The notes under the pieces are model-generated. The model had not been told where the DNA came from. It searched no databases and saw only the letters and a program-made list of their open reading frames with translations. The position numbers were made by a program, and so were the translations under genes. This document shows positions 1 through 10,329 of a stretch of 64,000 bases of DNA, one piece after another. The stretch is from Diphasiastrum complanatum (Eukaryota > Streptophyta > Lycopodiopsida > Lycopodiales > Lycopodiaceae): NCBI GenBank assembly GCA_029204225.1, contig CM055115.1, forward strand, positions 8,799,466-8,863,465. Direction: 5' to 3'. Positions within the stretch are counted from its first letter, which is position 1. The number at the start of each line of letters is the position of its first letter.

Positions 1-812
1 TAGCAACTCTTTGACATACTTTACGTGTGTTAAACCCACTTTGTGTCCTTTTTGCCACACCTCTACTCCAAGGCAGTAATGCATCAGGCTGAGATCTGTC
101 ATCTCGAATTGTTCCATGAGGTCTTTCTTGATCATGTCTATCATCTCTTGATTATTTCCCGTAATAATCAAGTCATCAACATAAAGAGCAATCAAAGCAA
201 CCATACCATCAAAGCATAAGACATATAGATTTGGATCAGAATGTGGTCTCACCACCCCCTTTGAATGAAAGTAGGCATCAATCCTGCTATACCATGCACG
301 TGGTGCTTGTTTAAGACCATAAAGCGCTTTATATTCTTCAAGCGACATACTTTATTTTCCTGTCCCTTTGCTACAAAGCCTTCAGGTTGATCCATGAACA
401 CTTTTTCTTCTAACTCACCATTTAGAAAAGCAGATTTCACATCCATCTGATGCAAAGGCTAACCAAAATTTGAAGCTTAAGCAACAAGTAGACGTAGAGT
501 ATTCCACTTACAAACCGGCACAAAGGTCTCCTCATAGTCGATGCCTTTATTTTGTGCGTACCCTTTGATCACCAATCTTGCCTTGTGCTATGCTATACTT
601 CCATCTGCATGATACTTACTCCTGTATACCCATTTGCAACCAATGGGTTTCTTGCCAACTGGTGGTTCTACTAAGTCCCATGTGTTGCTTAGCAATTGAC
701 TCCATCTCCTCTCCCATGGCCTTGATCCAAATGTCATCATCCTTCGCTTCACCATAAGTCGAAGGTTCTTTGCTTTGAATACCGCTAGATAAGAGAGCAT
801 AATTTGCTTCAT
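1..812 (-). pseudogene. Ty1/copia reverse transcriptase remnant, cut by window edge
   Basis: Minus-strand copia-type reverse transcriptase in several frames. Reading from 812 downward there is the RVT_2 entry block (NTWDLVEP then GCKWVY), then at 455-380 'MDVKSAFLNGELEE', then a frameshift near 345, and in the next frame the catalytic YVDD at 172-183 followed by LIITGN. The reading frame then stays open to base 1, so the element continues outside the window. In the live family this domain copies element RNA into DNA in the virus-like particle. Frame breaks at about 460-590 and 345 show it is dead. Integrase and linker remnants lie upstream on the same strand, in the order expected for copia. 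Confidence 0.85.
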
Positions 813-858
813 ACCTTTCAGGTTGAGTCTTCTCTCTTGTTGATCTTCGTAGCTCTCC

Positions 859-1284
859 CTAGTTAGATGATCCTGGAAAGTCGTCTATGTCGCGGCTCTC
901 CAACAATCTCTCAAACCACTTAGGGAGCTTCTTGTTAGGTGATCGGCTTCCCGGTGAAAATGTATCCCATGGTAAATCCTTCTCCTTGTGTTTGTCACCT
1001 ACAACTTCAATCCTTCTTGCACCAAAAGGTTTGTCCCTACCTCTCCAACCTGTCTCTTGAGGCTGAGTAGTAGTATCTTGAGATGTATCCTCATGTTCAT
1101 CACTCGGAAGGTCAATGAATGGATCATCATCAGGCGGTATCCTAACTATACCATCTTTCCCAGTGGATGTGTCTATCTTCTCAGCATCCTCATCTTCATA
1201 CATCTTGGATTTATCAAAGATAACATCACGGCTTATATGGATTTTGATTTCCACTGGATCAAAACATCTAATGCTTCTGACCAA
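859..1284 (-). pseudogene. copia integrase tail / linker to reverse transcriptase
   Basis: An open minus-strand stretch of 141 codons. It starts with 'SRDVIFDKSKMYEDED', the usual copia integrase C-terminal landmark (SRDVIFDE), and continues into an acidic, serine/threonine-rich linker before the reverse transcriptase. It carries no catalytic residues. Upstream, the integrase text jumps from 'PKDFWSEAL' almost directly to this landmark, so roughly 90 codons that normally lie between them seem to be missing near base 1265. Confidence 0.7.
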
Positions 1285-1615
1285 AAATCTTTTGGTAGTT
1301 TCGTCTCAGCTAGCATAGATCTGGCACTTTTCACAATCGTACGATTCTTGCACTAAGCTACACCATTGAGAGCAGGAGTATGAGCTTGCGTAAATTGTCT
1401 TTTAATCCCACATTGATCACAAAGATCATAGAAGTCATTAGACTTGTACTCACTCCACTACCTGATCTTAGGACTTTGATCTTCCTACCTGTCTGATTTT
1501 CAACCAATGCTTTGAAGCTCTTGAAGTTATCAAATGCATCTGATTTCTTCTTCAAGAAGTAGATCCACATCTTACGTGACATATCATCAATAAAGGTCAT
1601 CATTTTAACTATGAG
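1285..1615 (-). pseudogene. copia integrase core fragment
   Basis: Minus-strand fragment reading 'MMTFIDDMSRKMWIYFLKKK' and then 'GRKIKVLRSGSG'. These match the copia integrase core around its first and second catalytic aspartates, although the second site reads LRSGSG, not LRSDNG. Downstream in a shifted frame one can read 'EYKSNDFYDLCDQCGIKRQF', then 'HTPALNGV' and 'CKNRTI', the region of the catalytic glutamate, here lost. It lies immediately upstream of the linker and RT remnants on the same strand. Clearly inactive. Confidence 0.8.
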
Positions 1616-3400
1616 ATTGAGCTACCTAGAGATGTAGTAAATCGTCAAACTATACTTGAAGCACCCACTTCCATAGATGTTGAGAATAGAAATTCTAATA
1701 GCTAGGATGATGAAATAATTTTTGAAAGTGAGAGTGATGATGAAAATCATCTAAGAGGAGACTCCAGTCAACTACAACAAGATCGAAACAAATTTAGCTA
1801 AAATTTGTTCCATCTTTAGACCAGTCACATCTTCAACGTGTTTTCAACTATGTGTTGCACACGCCGATCCATTCCTGAGCATGACCAGTTACCAGTACCA
1901 ACATCCCCACCAACCGATTTTTGGGGGGAGAGAGAGTGGATCTGCTTGGATCCACTGGAGCAGCCACATTGCCAGCAACAACACCCAGCAAGATCGACAA
2001 CCAAGGTCACAAGTGGACAAGGCTAAAGAAGGCAGATGGGTAATCCAAAGAGACTCAATCCGAAAAAGTACCTCATTCATGACGAGATCTTCAGAAAGGG
2101 AAACACAAGCATTGGAAAATCAGTCTCCTTCTTCAACCAACCTCTTGCCATACTTATGCGCCCATTCTCATGTCTATCGTCCACACCATCTACCGTTGTC
2201 ACCACCACCTTCCTTCCATCTGTTTGTTTATCATCAGTTTACTATTCTTCTAAGAAATCCCCAGTTTTGATAGTCTTACCAAAGCGGCCAAAAGATCATT
2301 GCAAATGTCTTGCAAAGACTAACCACCACCTACAATGGTTGATCATCCAAAAGAAGACCTAAGAAGCAGGCGAAGCAGCTAGAAGAAATAAAGAGAAAGA
2401 TTCAAGAAGCTGAGGATGAAAGGACAAAACTTAAGCAATAGTTGAGTCAGATCAGTCTTGATCAAAAGAAACTCTCTGGAGCAATGATAGTTGAATCCCC
2501 TCTTATGAAGCCCAAAGAGATCCAAAAGTAACGAATCAAAAGAAAGAGCTGCAGAAAAAAATGAAAGATGAAGACAACTGTGAACCTGCAAATAAAGCAA
2601 GCTCCTCACCTAGCAAGTGGTGGTCAAAGCTCGACATTGCAAGGGTCCAAGGCTGCAACTGTAGAACTATTAGTTCCTTCACCCTTCCACTAAGCCTTCA
2701 TCATGTTTCCTAATCGTTATCAAACCGTCATCCAAATTTGTTCCTACCACCAATTTCTTGATGATGAGTCCATCCCCTTGAGATTGATAACCAAAGTTTG
2801 TGCAACCTACCAGATCGAAGATTTTTCTTAAGATTGGAACTTCGACTAAGAGAAGAACCACGGAAACACCTAGAAGAAAATGGATGATACAGATCTCCCA
2901 GAAGATAGAATTTTCCAAGAAACCAAAGATGAAACCGTCAATGGCAGATACAAGTGACAAAACAAGGAGACACATGGAAAGCACTCGAGCATGCAAGTTG
3001 TGAAGCTGCTGAGAGCTCTCCAATTTTGAGAATGTCAACCAATTGCAGCAATAAGACATTCTGGTTAAACTACGACAATGCATTAAAAAAATAGTTTTTG
3101 TGATAAAGACTGGCGACAATAAGCAGTTGGTTTTATGAAAGTGAACGAGGATCTATGCTTTTCCAAGTGACGATCGAAGATGCCAATGCAAAGCAGAGCG
3201 ACATCGTCCAATATGAGTTGCAGTGGGTCCTGCAACACATTAGGGGTGGGATGATGTTGGCTGATTCTGCCGAATCCCCAAGATACTCGGACATAGTAAC
3301 TCAAGAGCACCTCTCACCTTAGACCGAGGAGGTTTCTAAGAAGATGAGACTAATGAAGATTGAGAGCCGAGTATGAGAGCCGAGGAATACTAGCTAGGAA
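1616..3400. other. no recognisable gene; decayed repeat sequence
   Basis: Short, overlapping ORFs on both strands, none with a recognisable domain. At about 1606-1800 the plus strand reads as an acidic, broken peptide (ELPRDVVNRQ, then DDEIIFESESDDENH) that resembles a copia integrase-RT linker in base and residue use, but this is weak. The part at 2390-3110 is rich in lysine codons on the plus strand and has many stops. Confidence 0.4.
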
Positions 3401-4607
3401 AGACATGCAAGAACTGTGTAAGCCTCATGGTGAATCCCGGAAGATGGAATGACCATGTAGGAACTAGTATTTCTAGGCAAATGTAATAAATGCAAGTAGA
3501 CCCCTCTTATAGAAAGTAGAGTGAGCCACCTTTTGATGGTGACCACTAGTGGAGAGCATTATTCCACTTGTAATTTGTGAAATGTGGAAATTCCACTAGG
3601 ATGCCACCTAATAAGCTCTCTTGCTTATTTAAGAGACTCCCTCTTTGCGTAGAGGAGCTTTTTGAGAATTGTATCAACTCCATGCTGAAATGAGAAGAGC
3701 CTCCACGAGTTAGATGCATCCATTGAGCTCCTTGATCATGATGGTTTTCTTGAGTGATGCCCCTATGATCATGCCCTTCCGTTCATTGTGTGTGGTTGTG
3801 GACTGTAGAGTGGATTAGATTTGTTGCTTTCGTAGAGTGGATTAGATTTCTTGTTTTCTTGTGGATTAATGTAGGAATCAGCATTCAGGTAAACTAAATA
3901 GGCTGGAGCTGTGGTGTAAATCTTGCATATTCTCTAACATTCTAGTTTTTGATGTTCTTGGGATGTCCAGGAATCAAAAGACTAGTTGGTATCTTGATTC
4001 TTGGACTTCTAACATGCTGTAGATTAGTTTTGTTTCTTATTTTGTCAGTTTATGCAAGTGTAGCTCAGTGTTAGTAGAATACAGGCTCTGATTCAGTCTG
4101 TTTTAAGTGTAGATAGTTGTAGAAACTACTGAATGTTCATTTGGGCTGCATGTTGATATTTGAATGAGCGTTCTTGGCTTGCATCCCTGTTAGAATGTAA
4201 GTGCATTCAAGAGAGACGACCTTGAGTAGTCCTCTGACAGGCAGGACAAAAAGCTATACTACAATGAGAATCTGTTCCCTTCTGTCTGGTTTGGTATTGT
4301 TAAATCAAGAATACGTCTAATGAATGCCATGAAGCCTGGTAACAGGCAGAAACGATTCTGAAGAAAAAACAAGTAAAAGAAACGTAGTAAACAGATCCTC
4401 TGGAGCAGGGGATATGTAAACATATTTGATGGAAGATCAATAGTTTTACAAGTATCTCAAACAATGCATCATATACTCACTTTTCATTACATCAAATCAC
4501 TCTTTTGTTCCTACAGTTTCATTCACACTTGAAGGAACATCATCAAACTTAAGGTAGTAATAAGGGCAATAAAAATTAAACAATCATCAACTTGTAATTG
4601 CATTTGG
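3401..4607. other. AT-rich sequence with LTR-like promoter look; no gene
   Basis: Around 3600-3660 the plus strand has a TATA-like stretch (gcttatttaagaga) followed by pyrimidine-rich sequence, as in an LTR U3/R region. At 3804-3852 an 18-bp unit (gtagagtggattagattt) is repeated in tandem. I find no paired LTR and no coding sequence. The rest to 4607 would be the leader of the minus-strand copia element whose primer-binding site is at 4608-4619. Confidence 0.35.
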
Positions 4608-4619
4608 GCTCTGATACCA
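4608..4619 (-). other. primer-binding site of a minus-strand LTR retrotransposon
   Basis: The minus strand reads TGGTATCAGAGC, the classic plant site complementary to the 3' end of initiator tRNA-Met. It directly follows sequence ending TTTTAACA, an LTR terminus. The orientation agrees with the minus-strand copia pol remnants at 1-1615. Confidence 0.8.
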
Positions 4620-5287
4620 TGTTAAAATCAGAGGTTATGAACCTCATTTGGATACTAAAACATTGAAAAAGCATCAAAGGTTTCACTTACATCTAATAGA
4701 TAGAAAACTAGCATGCAATTCAACCTATTTTGCATCTAATTGGCAAGAGCTTTCGAACACCACAATAAAACTAGAAATAATTGATCTTCACATCCCTAGA
4801 TTCAGATCTATTCATTAGGCACAAAAAATATCACATTCATCATTCATCAATTCCTCATTAAAGAGCAAACTTGCCAAAATCACCATCTCTTGATAATCTC
4901 TCAAAGTATGTACAAAATGAGCTCTCAATCCATATCAAATGATCTCGGATATGAGATTAGATAGAGTGCCATTAGGGGTAGACCCTAAACCCCTGGCTAT
5001 CAAAGGCTTAGATCATGCATAATTACCCTCTTGGTAGCTCGAGTCAACTGTCTTACAAAAGTAGGTGGCCTACCTCATCAAAAATCTCAATCATCTAGGA
5101 ACATCATGATATAATTTACTTTAGAAAAATATTTATTCATCTAATTCCATTTCATTATCAACATGCAAAAAAAAAAAAAAAACCTCATCGTAATATAATT
5201 CACTTTAGAAAAGTATGTATAACCTCATCATAATGTAATTCAATTTAGAAATATATTTATTTAAATAATTTCATGTCATTATCAACA
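4620..5287 (-). repeat. probable LTR of the minus-strand copia element
   Basis: On the minus strand the LTR ends ...GATTTTAACA directly before the primer-binding site. The start is probably TGTTGATAATG at about 5287, with a second candidate at about 5163 because the end is duplicated: two stretches of about 110 bp, each ending in 'cattatcaacatgc' plus an A-run, lie in tandem at about 5105-5180 and 5185-5299. No second LTR copy is visible in the window. Confidence 0.5.
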
Positions 5288-5298
5288 TGCAAAAAAAA

Positions 5299-5645
5299 AA
5301 ATGCGTGGATAATCCATGCAGAAGATATCCACGCGTGGAATTCTTTAACATCCGGTCCGGTCCGGTGAACAAACTGAAATCTGCGTGGATAATCCACGCG
5401 TGGATTATCCACGCGAAAACTACCTTTCGAGGCCGCCAACGTTCCCTCCAAAACACGAAATTGAATTTTCAAAATTCAATTTCGTGCGGATTATCCACGC
5501 GCATAAATTTTTCGGCGCCATGTCAGAAAAACACCGGTGGACTGGCCGGAGGTGTGTTCAAAAACTTTTTGGCGTGGATAATCCACGCGTGGATGTTCCA
5601 TGCAAACAAAATTTGACTGTTGGGTGTCGCATGGATAATCTGCGT
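5299..5645. repeat. cluster of short perfect palindromes (foldback-type sequence)
   Basis: A GC-rich island in AT-rich surroundings built from the 17-nt palindrome with arms GCGTGGAT / ATCCACGC, seen complete or nearly so at about 5303, 5327, 5383-5416 (two fused copies), 5488, 5571-5592 and 5627. It also holds a 33-nt perfect hairpin at 5454-5486 and a CCGGT triplication near 5351. The length, the lack of coding potential and the multiple inverted repeats suggest a foldback or MITE-like insertion, but no terminal inverted repeat pair or target duplication is clear. Confidence 0.55.
5454..5486. repeat. 33-nt perfect hairpin
   Basis: Arms of 16 nt (cacgaaattgaatttt and its exact reverse complement) around a single central C. 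It lies in the middle of the palindrome cluster. Confidence 0.85.
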
Positions 5646-5665
5646 AAATAAACACAGAGTTTTAT

Positions 5666-5837
5666 AGTTGTGTATGGGACGCCACTTATCATAGGAGGCT
5701 CAACTAGGCATGACTATGTCGATAGCTCCAGTGCATGGGGGTGGGTTGGTTGTGACCCTATGGATGGGCAGATACGGTGCGTCATCTAGGGTGTGCGGAA
5801 CCTTCAAGGCGATCGAAAATTTATGGGATTTGTAACA
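5666..5837 (+). repeat. chromovirus LTR 3' fragment
   Basis: Matches the 3' half of the chromovirus LTR found at 45315-45725 (shared landmarks: 'tccagtgcatgggggtgggt', 'gaccctatggatgggcag') and ends in TGTAACA like the others. It is the most diverged of the five LTR copies in the window. Confidence 0.75.
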
Positions 5838-6780
5838 TTTCGAGGTGCATACGTTTCCATTTTTGCTTATGTAGTTGGGTATTCCTTCATATGGAATGTG
5901 GTCGTTTTAGTTTTAACCTTTGTTCAAGTTTTCTTGGGAAAGGGTTGGCATGTGAATGGTTCATATGGATTAAAACAGGCAATTCACATTGGTAATTCTT
6001 TTTACTATTCAAGCCTCAAAATTCTGGTTTGCATATGTAAAAGCAAAAGGTCAGCTTAAAGCACAATAGTAACTTTAAGCTTTACCTTTGGTTTTTTTTA
6101 TTAGAAATGATTTGTAATAGCCTAGTAATAGTTTGAAAATCCTTCTGAACTTTATGCTTAAAGTTTAGAATTTCATTTTCTTGATTTGTTCTTCCCCCTT
6201 TAACTCTTTTTGTTTTGAGTTTTGTTTCAAAAAAAAACAAAAAAACCAAAATAAAGAGATGAAAGCCGTCGGCGGGTCTGAACAGTCTTGTTCAGTCCGC
6301 AAGCCTGTGGTACGGATCGGGTGGGAGAATATTTCTTCCCCTGGCCTTTTTCATTAAAAAAATAATAAAAATAAAAATTTTATGGGCCTCAGGCTCGCTG
6401 CAGTGTGAGCCTGTAAACCTACGCACCCCGTTCCTCGAGGTTTGGGAGGAGGACCTATATAGATCCGTACGGGGGGGTTGTTACAGATCCGTACGAGAGA
6501 GAGAAATCAATAAAAGAAAGAAAGGAGGGAGGGGGAGAACGGTCTTTCCCCACGCAGCCCTCACTCATTGTAAACATGAATAGACCATTTGTAAGGGAGA
6601 CTTGGGAGAATGTACACTCCCCACGCTTCCCTCACAAAGGAACCTTTGGCAAAGCCATGTTTTAAAAGTTTATGAAAGCAAACATTGAGTTTCAAATCGT
6701 ATTTACTAAGAAGAAGACAATAAATTCTAAGCTACCATAATACAATAGTTTATGAATCTTAAAAGATTGAGGCCAAGTTG
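5838..6780. other. no recognisable gene
   Basis: Short ORFs only. A GC-rich stretch at 6260-6620 has a TATA-like 'cctatatagatcc' at about 6456 and a repeated 'agatccgtacg', then purine-rich DNA. It looks like an LTR or promoter remnant but has no partner in the window. Confidence 0.35.
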
Positions 6781-6799
6781 AAACTTGGTAGCTATCTTT

Positions 6800-7251
6800 T
6801 TTTAACGTACAGCTCTCCCCCTTCATCTCTACAGCTCTCTCCCTTCTCTTCTATACCTGCTAATCTCCTAGGCTTAGGAGTAGAGAAAAGTACGTAGGAG
6901 TTTGGAGGAGAGAGACAAAACTTAACCAAGTTTAATGATTTATTGGGGTCCATGGGCCATGTGGCACCATTTTATGGTCCCACATGGTATGAAAACCCTA
7001 GAAGGGACAAATCGGGACTTTATTGGGTCCCAACTGTCCTTTTTGCATGAGGAGAGGGGAAAGCTTTGAGGAAGGGAATAAAGGATGTACATTCATTTTC
7101 CTCTACCTCATTCTCAAAGTTGTTTGTAGAGTTTGTTAGTGCTCAAGTTTACTTGATTTCTTGAGCCCTTCTCTAGTTATCAATTTTTAACGGTTTTGAT
7201 ACTGTTGTTCTCCATTTTTCCTCAACCTTCTAGCTACATACTGCTTTTCCT
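6800..7251 (+). other. probable 5' LTR/leader of the following gypsy remnant
   Basis: Pyrimidine-rich, non-coding sequence directly upstream of a Gag start at 7252 on the same strand, with 'ggcatgtggcacc'-type U3 features and a CT-rich tract at 7095-7160. The LTR ends and primer-binding site are not recognisable, so this assignment rests on position only. Confidence 0.35.
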
Positions 7252-7710
7252 ATGGAAGAAACTCGAGCTCCAAGTCCCCTATGGACTGATATGGATATTA
7301 TGACATGTGCAATTAATTTGTTGCAGCAACAAATTGTTGACATACGGACTAAACATGAGCGGGTGGAGGCCGAAATGCGGGCTATGTCCCAATCTTAGCA
7401 AGCCCTCCTTAACCCGATGTTTAATCCGGAGTTTTTTACTAGAGAAAAAGGATAGACACCAAGATGTGGTCTTGGCCTGGTTGGATCGATGGACTTCACA
7501 TTTCTCCATGCACAATCTACTATTCAAAAAGGGCAAGGAGCGAGTGGTTGACAAAGCTTCCCCTTCATGGAATAAAAAGAAGCACCATCGGTTAGAGAGA
7601 GCTGACTTTGATAAGGCCAAAAACAACAGGTTGTGTTTCTCCTACATGGAGAAGGGGCACCTTTCCAAGGATTGCCCAAAGAGACGAAAAAAGGGTGGCC
7701 GCTCCTTAAA
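7252..7710 (+). pseudogene. Ty3/gypsy Gag remnant
   Basis: A Gag N-terminus starts at ATG 7252 (MEETRAPSPLWTDMDIM...) and runs 48 codons into a TAG at 7396. Further down in another frame is a degenerate zinc knuckle at about 7633-7674, CFSYMEKGHLSKDC, where the second cysteine of the CX2CX4HX4C motif has become tyrosine, followed by a basic KRRKKGG tail. Much of Gag between these is missing. In the live family Gag forms the particle and binds RNA. It is followed on the same strand by gypsy reverse transcriptase, giving the normal gag-pol order. Confidence 0.7.
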
Positions 7711-8364
7711 GGAACAAGATAATTCTTCTATTTCTTGCATTGATGTATGTTTTAAAGATGAAACAATTTCTATGAATTGTTGTTTTAACACTGTAGTTTT
7801 TGGACCTCATGAACTCATTCGTATGAGTGGGTTCGTAGGTAGCCAACCCATGAGTGTTCCTTTTGATGATCGTTTGACGACCGTTCTATGCATAATTTTA
7901 TTAATGCTAAGTTGGTGCAGAAGTTGCAATTGGCAACTGCACCAAGTGACCACAATGGTGGGGAGCAGCAGGTCTGGGAGCTCTTTGTCCCCCACATGCC
8001 GTTGAAGATTTAGGGCTATGTAGATAATTTATCTTTTCATGTTATGAATTTCTCTAAGGTAACTTTAATCCTATGTAAAGAGTGATTTTATGCTAGGAAT
8101 GAGTCCTTAAAAAAATATTATGTTTCTCATAGTACCTCTTTCTTGCATAGTGACTCATTGGTTTGTATTAAAGGTGATGAGCCTGATCTACCTTTTGTAA
8201 CTGCTCATAAGGCTAATCAATGTAGTTTGGATTTTGAGTATTATTCATATTTATGTTATCTGAAAGATGAATCGCACATGGATGCTTTTAGTACTCATAA
8301 TTTCAATGTTGATGTTTCATCTTTCCCTAAAGAATTGTCTTTTTGAGATGTAAATCTATAATCT
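7711..8364 (+). pseudogene. gypsy protease region, degraded
   Basis: Between the zinc knuckle and the reverse transcriptase the plus strand has short fragments such as 'ISCIDVCFKDETISMNC', and 8143-8346 is open for 67 codons. It occupies the position of the retropepsin and its spacer, but the catalytic DSG/DTG motif is not visible. Assignment is by position. Confidence 0.4.
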
Positions 8365-9275
8365 TTGCCTGAGGGCAAAATCTTTAAGAGAATTAGGGAG
8401 GAATATACTAATATATTCTCTGAGCAGTTGCCTAAGGGTCTTTTCCCCTTACGGGGAGTAGACCATCATATAAATCTTCTTCCCGATAGCTCTCCTATAT
8501 CATTTTTGCCCTACAAGATGAGCTGGAAGGAAGAAGATGAAGTTGCTAGTCAACTTAAAGAGTTATTACGTAAGGGTCATATTACACCCAGTAAGTCCTC
8601 TTTGGGAGCGCCTATTTTGTTAACCGGCAAGAAAGACAATGGTATTCATCTTTGTGTCGATTAGAAAAAGCTTAATAAGATGACTATTAAGAACCGTTAT
8701 CCCTTACCTCAGATGGATGACTTAATGGACCGATTGAATGGTGCTAAGTATTTCACCAAATTGGACCTTAGGTCAGGGTGTTTTCAAAACTGGTTTTCAT
8801 TGTAGCCATTACAGATTTTTAGTTTTACTCTTGGTCTAACTAATACCTCGACAACCTTCCAACAGATGATGAACGATATTCTTCGTCCATATCTAAGGAA
8901 GTTTCTCGTGGTATTGTTTGATGACATACTGATTTACAGTAAGACTCTTGAGGAGCACGAGGCGCATTTGCATACAATCTTAGATAATCTAAGGCAAGCA
9001 AAGCTTTATGCTAAGGAGTCTAAGTGTGAGTTCATTCAAACAAGGCTCAAGTATTTGGGACATATCGTTTTCAATCGAGGTCTAGAGATCGATACGATAA
9101 GGTCCAAAAAGTTCGTAATTGGCCCTAAAAACCAATAGGGAAGTTAAATTTTTTTGGGCTTCACAGGGTTTTTTCATAAATTCATTAAAGACTATGCCTA
9201 AATTGCATTGTCTCTAACGAATTTTCTTAAGGGAGTGAAGAAAGCCAAAAGTTCAACTAAAAAAGGTAATAAAAG
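8365..9275 (+). pseudogene. Ty3/gypsy reverse transcriptase remnant
   Basis: The plus strand reads 'VDHHINLLPDSSPIS', 'LLRKGHITPSKSSLGAP', a stop in place of the usual arginine after 'LCVD' at about 8662, then '[20 protein letters not shown]' and '[12 protein letters not shown]', a frameshift, and 'FDDILIYSKTLEEHEAHL' at about 8917-8970 holding the catalytic FDD. A truncated RNase H start (ALSLTNFLKG) ends near 9270. The order and motifs are those of gypsy RT. Stops, a frameshift and an abrupt switch to minus-strand copia sequence at about 9285 show it is dead. Confidence 0.85.
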
Positions 9276-9284
9276 AGAAGCCTT

Positions 9285-10320
9285 TTCGATCGTAGTCGAC
9301 TCTTGCATTAAAAGACATGCAAACTCAGGAATGTACCTCGTGGGCTATGTGTGCACTCGGTTTGATCTTCTTGGAGGAAGTGGCATCGGCTGATGATCTA
9401 GTCCTTGGATTTGTTATTGCTGAGTAATAGCAACTTCTTCATCTGACTTGTTGTTGAGTAGTCCATCGACTAGAGGCACGCTTGAGCCAAAGGCTCGAAT
9501 TGTCATATCGGAGGCAGAGGCATCAAAGGTTCGCATGGAACTTTGCCTTTGCCTTTGAAGTCATCGAACTCATCCTCGATAAAGACTGTATCCTATTGAA
9601 TAAAATCTGCTAGGTATCAGAGTCATATAGCTTGTAAGTATTGTCAGATGAAGTGTATCCGATAAGGATGGTCTTGAGACCTTAGAAGTTTAATTTCTTT
9701 CTCGTCTCCTTTGGGATCTGCGCATAGGCGATGCATCCGAACACACAAAGGTTCTTCATTGAAGCCTTATAGCCTGTCCAGACCTCATGTGGTGTTTTGC
9801 CTATGAGGGCCTTAGTCAAACATATGTTTTGGACGTAAGCTGTAGTGGAGATAGCTTCAGCCCAGAAGCTCTTTGGCAAAGATTCATGTGTTAGCATACA
9901 TTTGGCAGACTCGACCAGGGCATGATTCTTCCTCTCGGCTAAGCCATTAGATTGAGGTGAATAAGGAGTGATAAATTGTTGTTCAATGCCTTGGCTCTGG
10001 CAGTACTCCTTGAGTTCGGTAGAGATGTACTCTCTACCATTGTCGGACCTCAGGCCGTTGATTTGTTTGCCAATTTCTTTCTCTGCATGCTTCTTGAAGA
10101 TTCTAAAACAATTGAAGCCTTCAAATTTCTTCTTGATAAAGTACACCAAACAATCCTCTAGCAACATGCTGATGGCTTGATTTAAATGGTTTCATGGGCA
10201 GTTTATTGACTAGATAGTCTTGACAAACAGATAATTTGACTTTCCTATCTGGATAATCGAGATCAACAACAATAGATTGTTTAGACATTTGTTGTACAAA
10301 AGAATAATTCAGGTGATGTC
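9285..10320 (-). pseudogene. copia A pol fragment 1 (integrase plus start of RT linker)
   Basis: The minus-strand ORF 10167-9682 (161 codons) is a copia integrase core: 'LRSDNGREYIS' with the second catalytic Asp, then 'YSPQSNGLAERKN' with the Glu, then 'GKTPHEVWTG' and 'KETRKKLNF'. Upstream (10320-10170) are the zinc-binding region and 'NYSFVQQMSKQ'. Downstream (9680-9285) is the acidic linker. Related fragments occur at 24.0-24.9, 40.5, 53.1-53.7 and 61.0-61.7 kb; the stretch THESLPKSFWAEAI is shared exactly with the 40.5-kb piece. Truncated at both ends, hence a pseudogene. Confidence 0.85.
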
Positions 10321-10329
10321 GTACTATAC

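Noticed and set aside
5271-5651. Overlapping ORFs on both strands rich in 'VDNPRVDYP' or 'AWIIHAWI'
   Set aside because: Translations of the GCGTGGATAATCCACGC palindromes; repetitive in every frame.
7252-9275. Endogenous pararetrovirus (caulimovirus-like) instead of gypsy
   Set aside because: Gag start, knuckle, then RT without any movement-protein or coat-protein motif; the RT motifs (LPQMDDL, FDDILIYS, HEAHL) fit gypsy retrotransposons. The two groups share RT ancestry, so this is not absolute.
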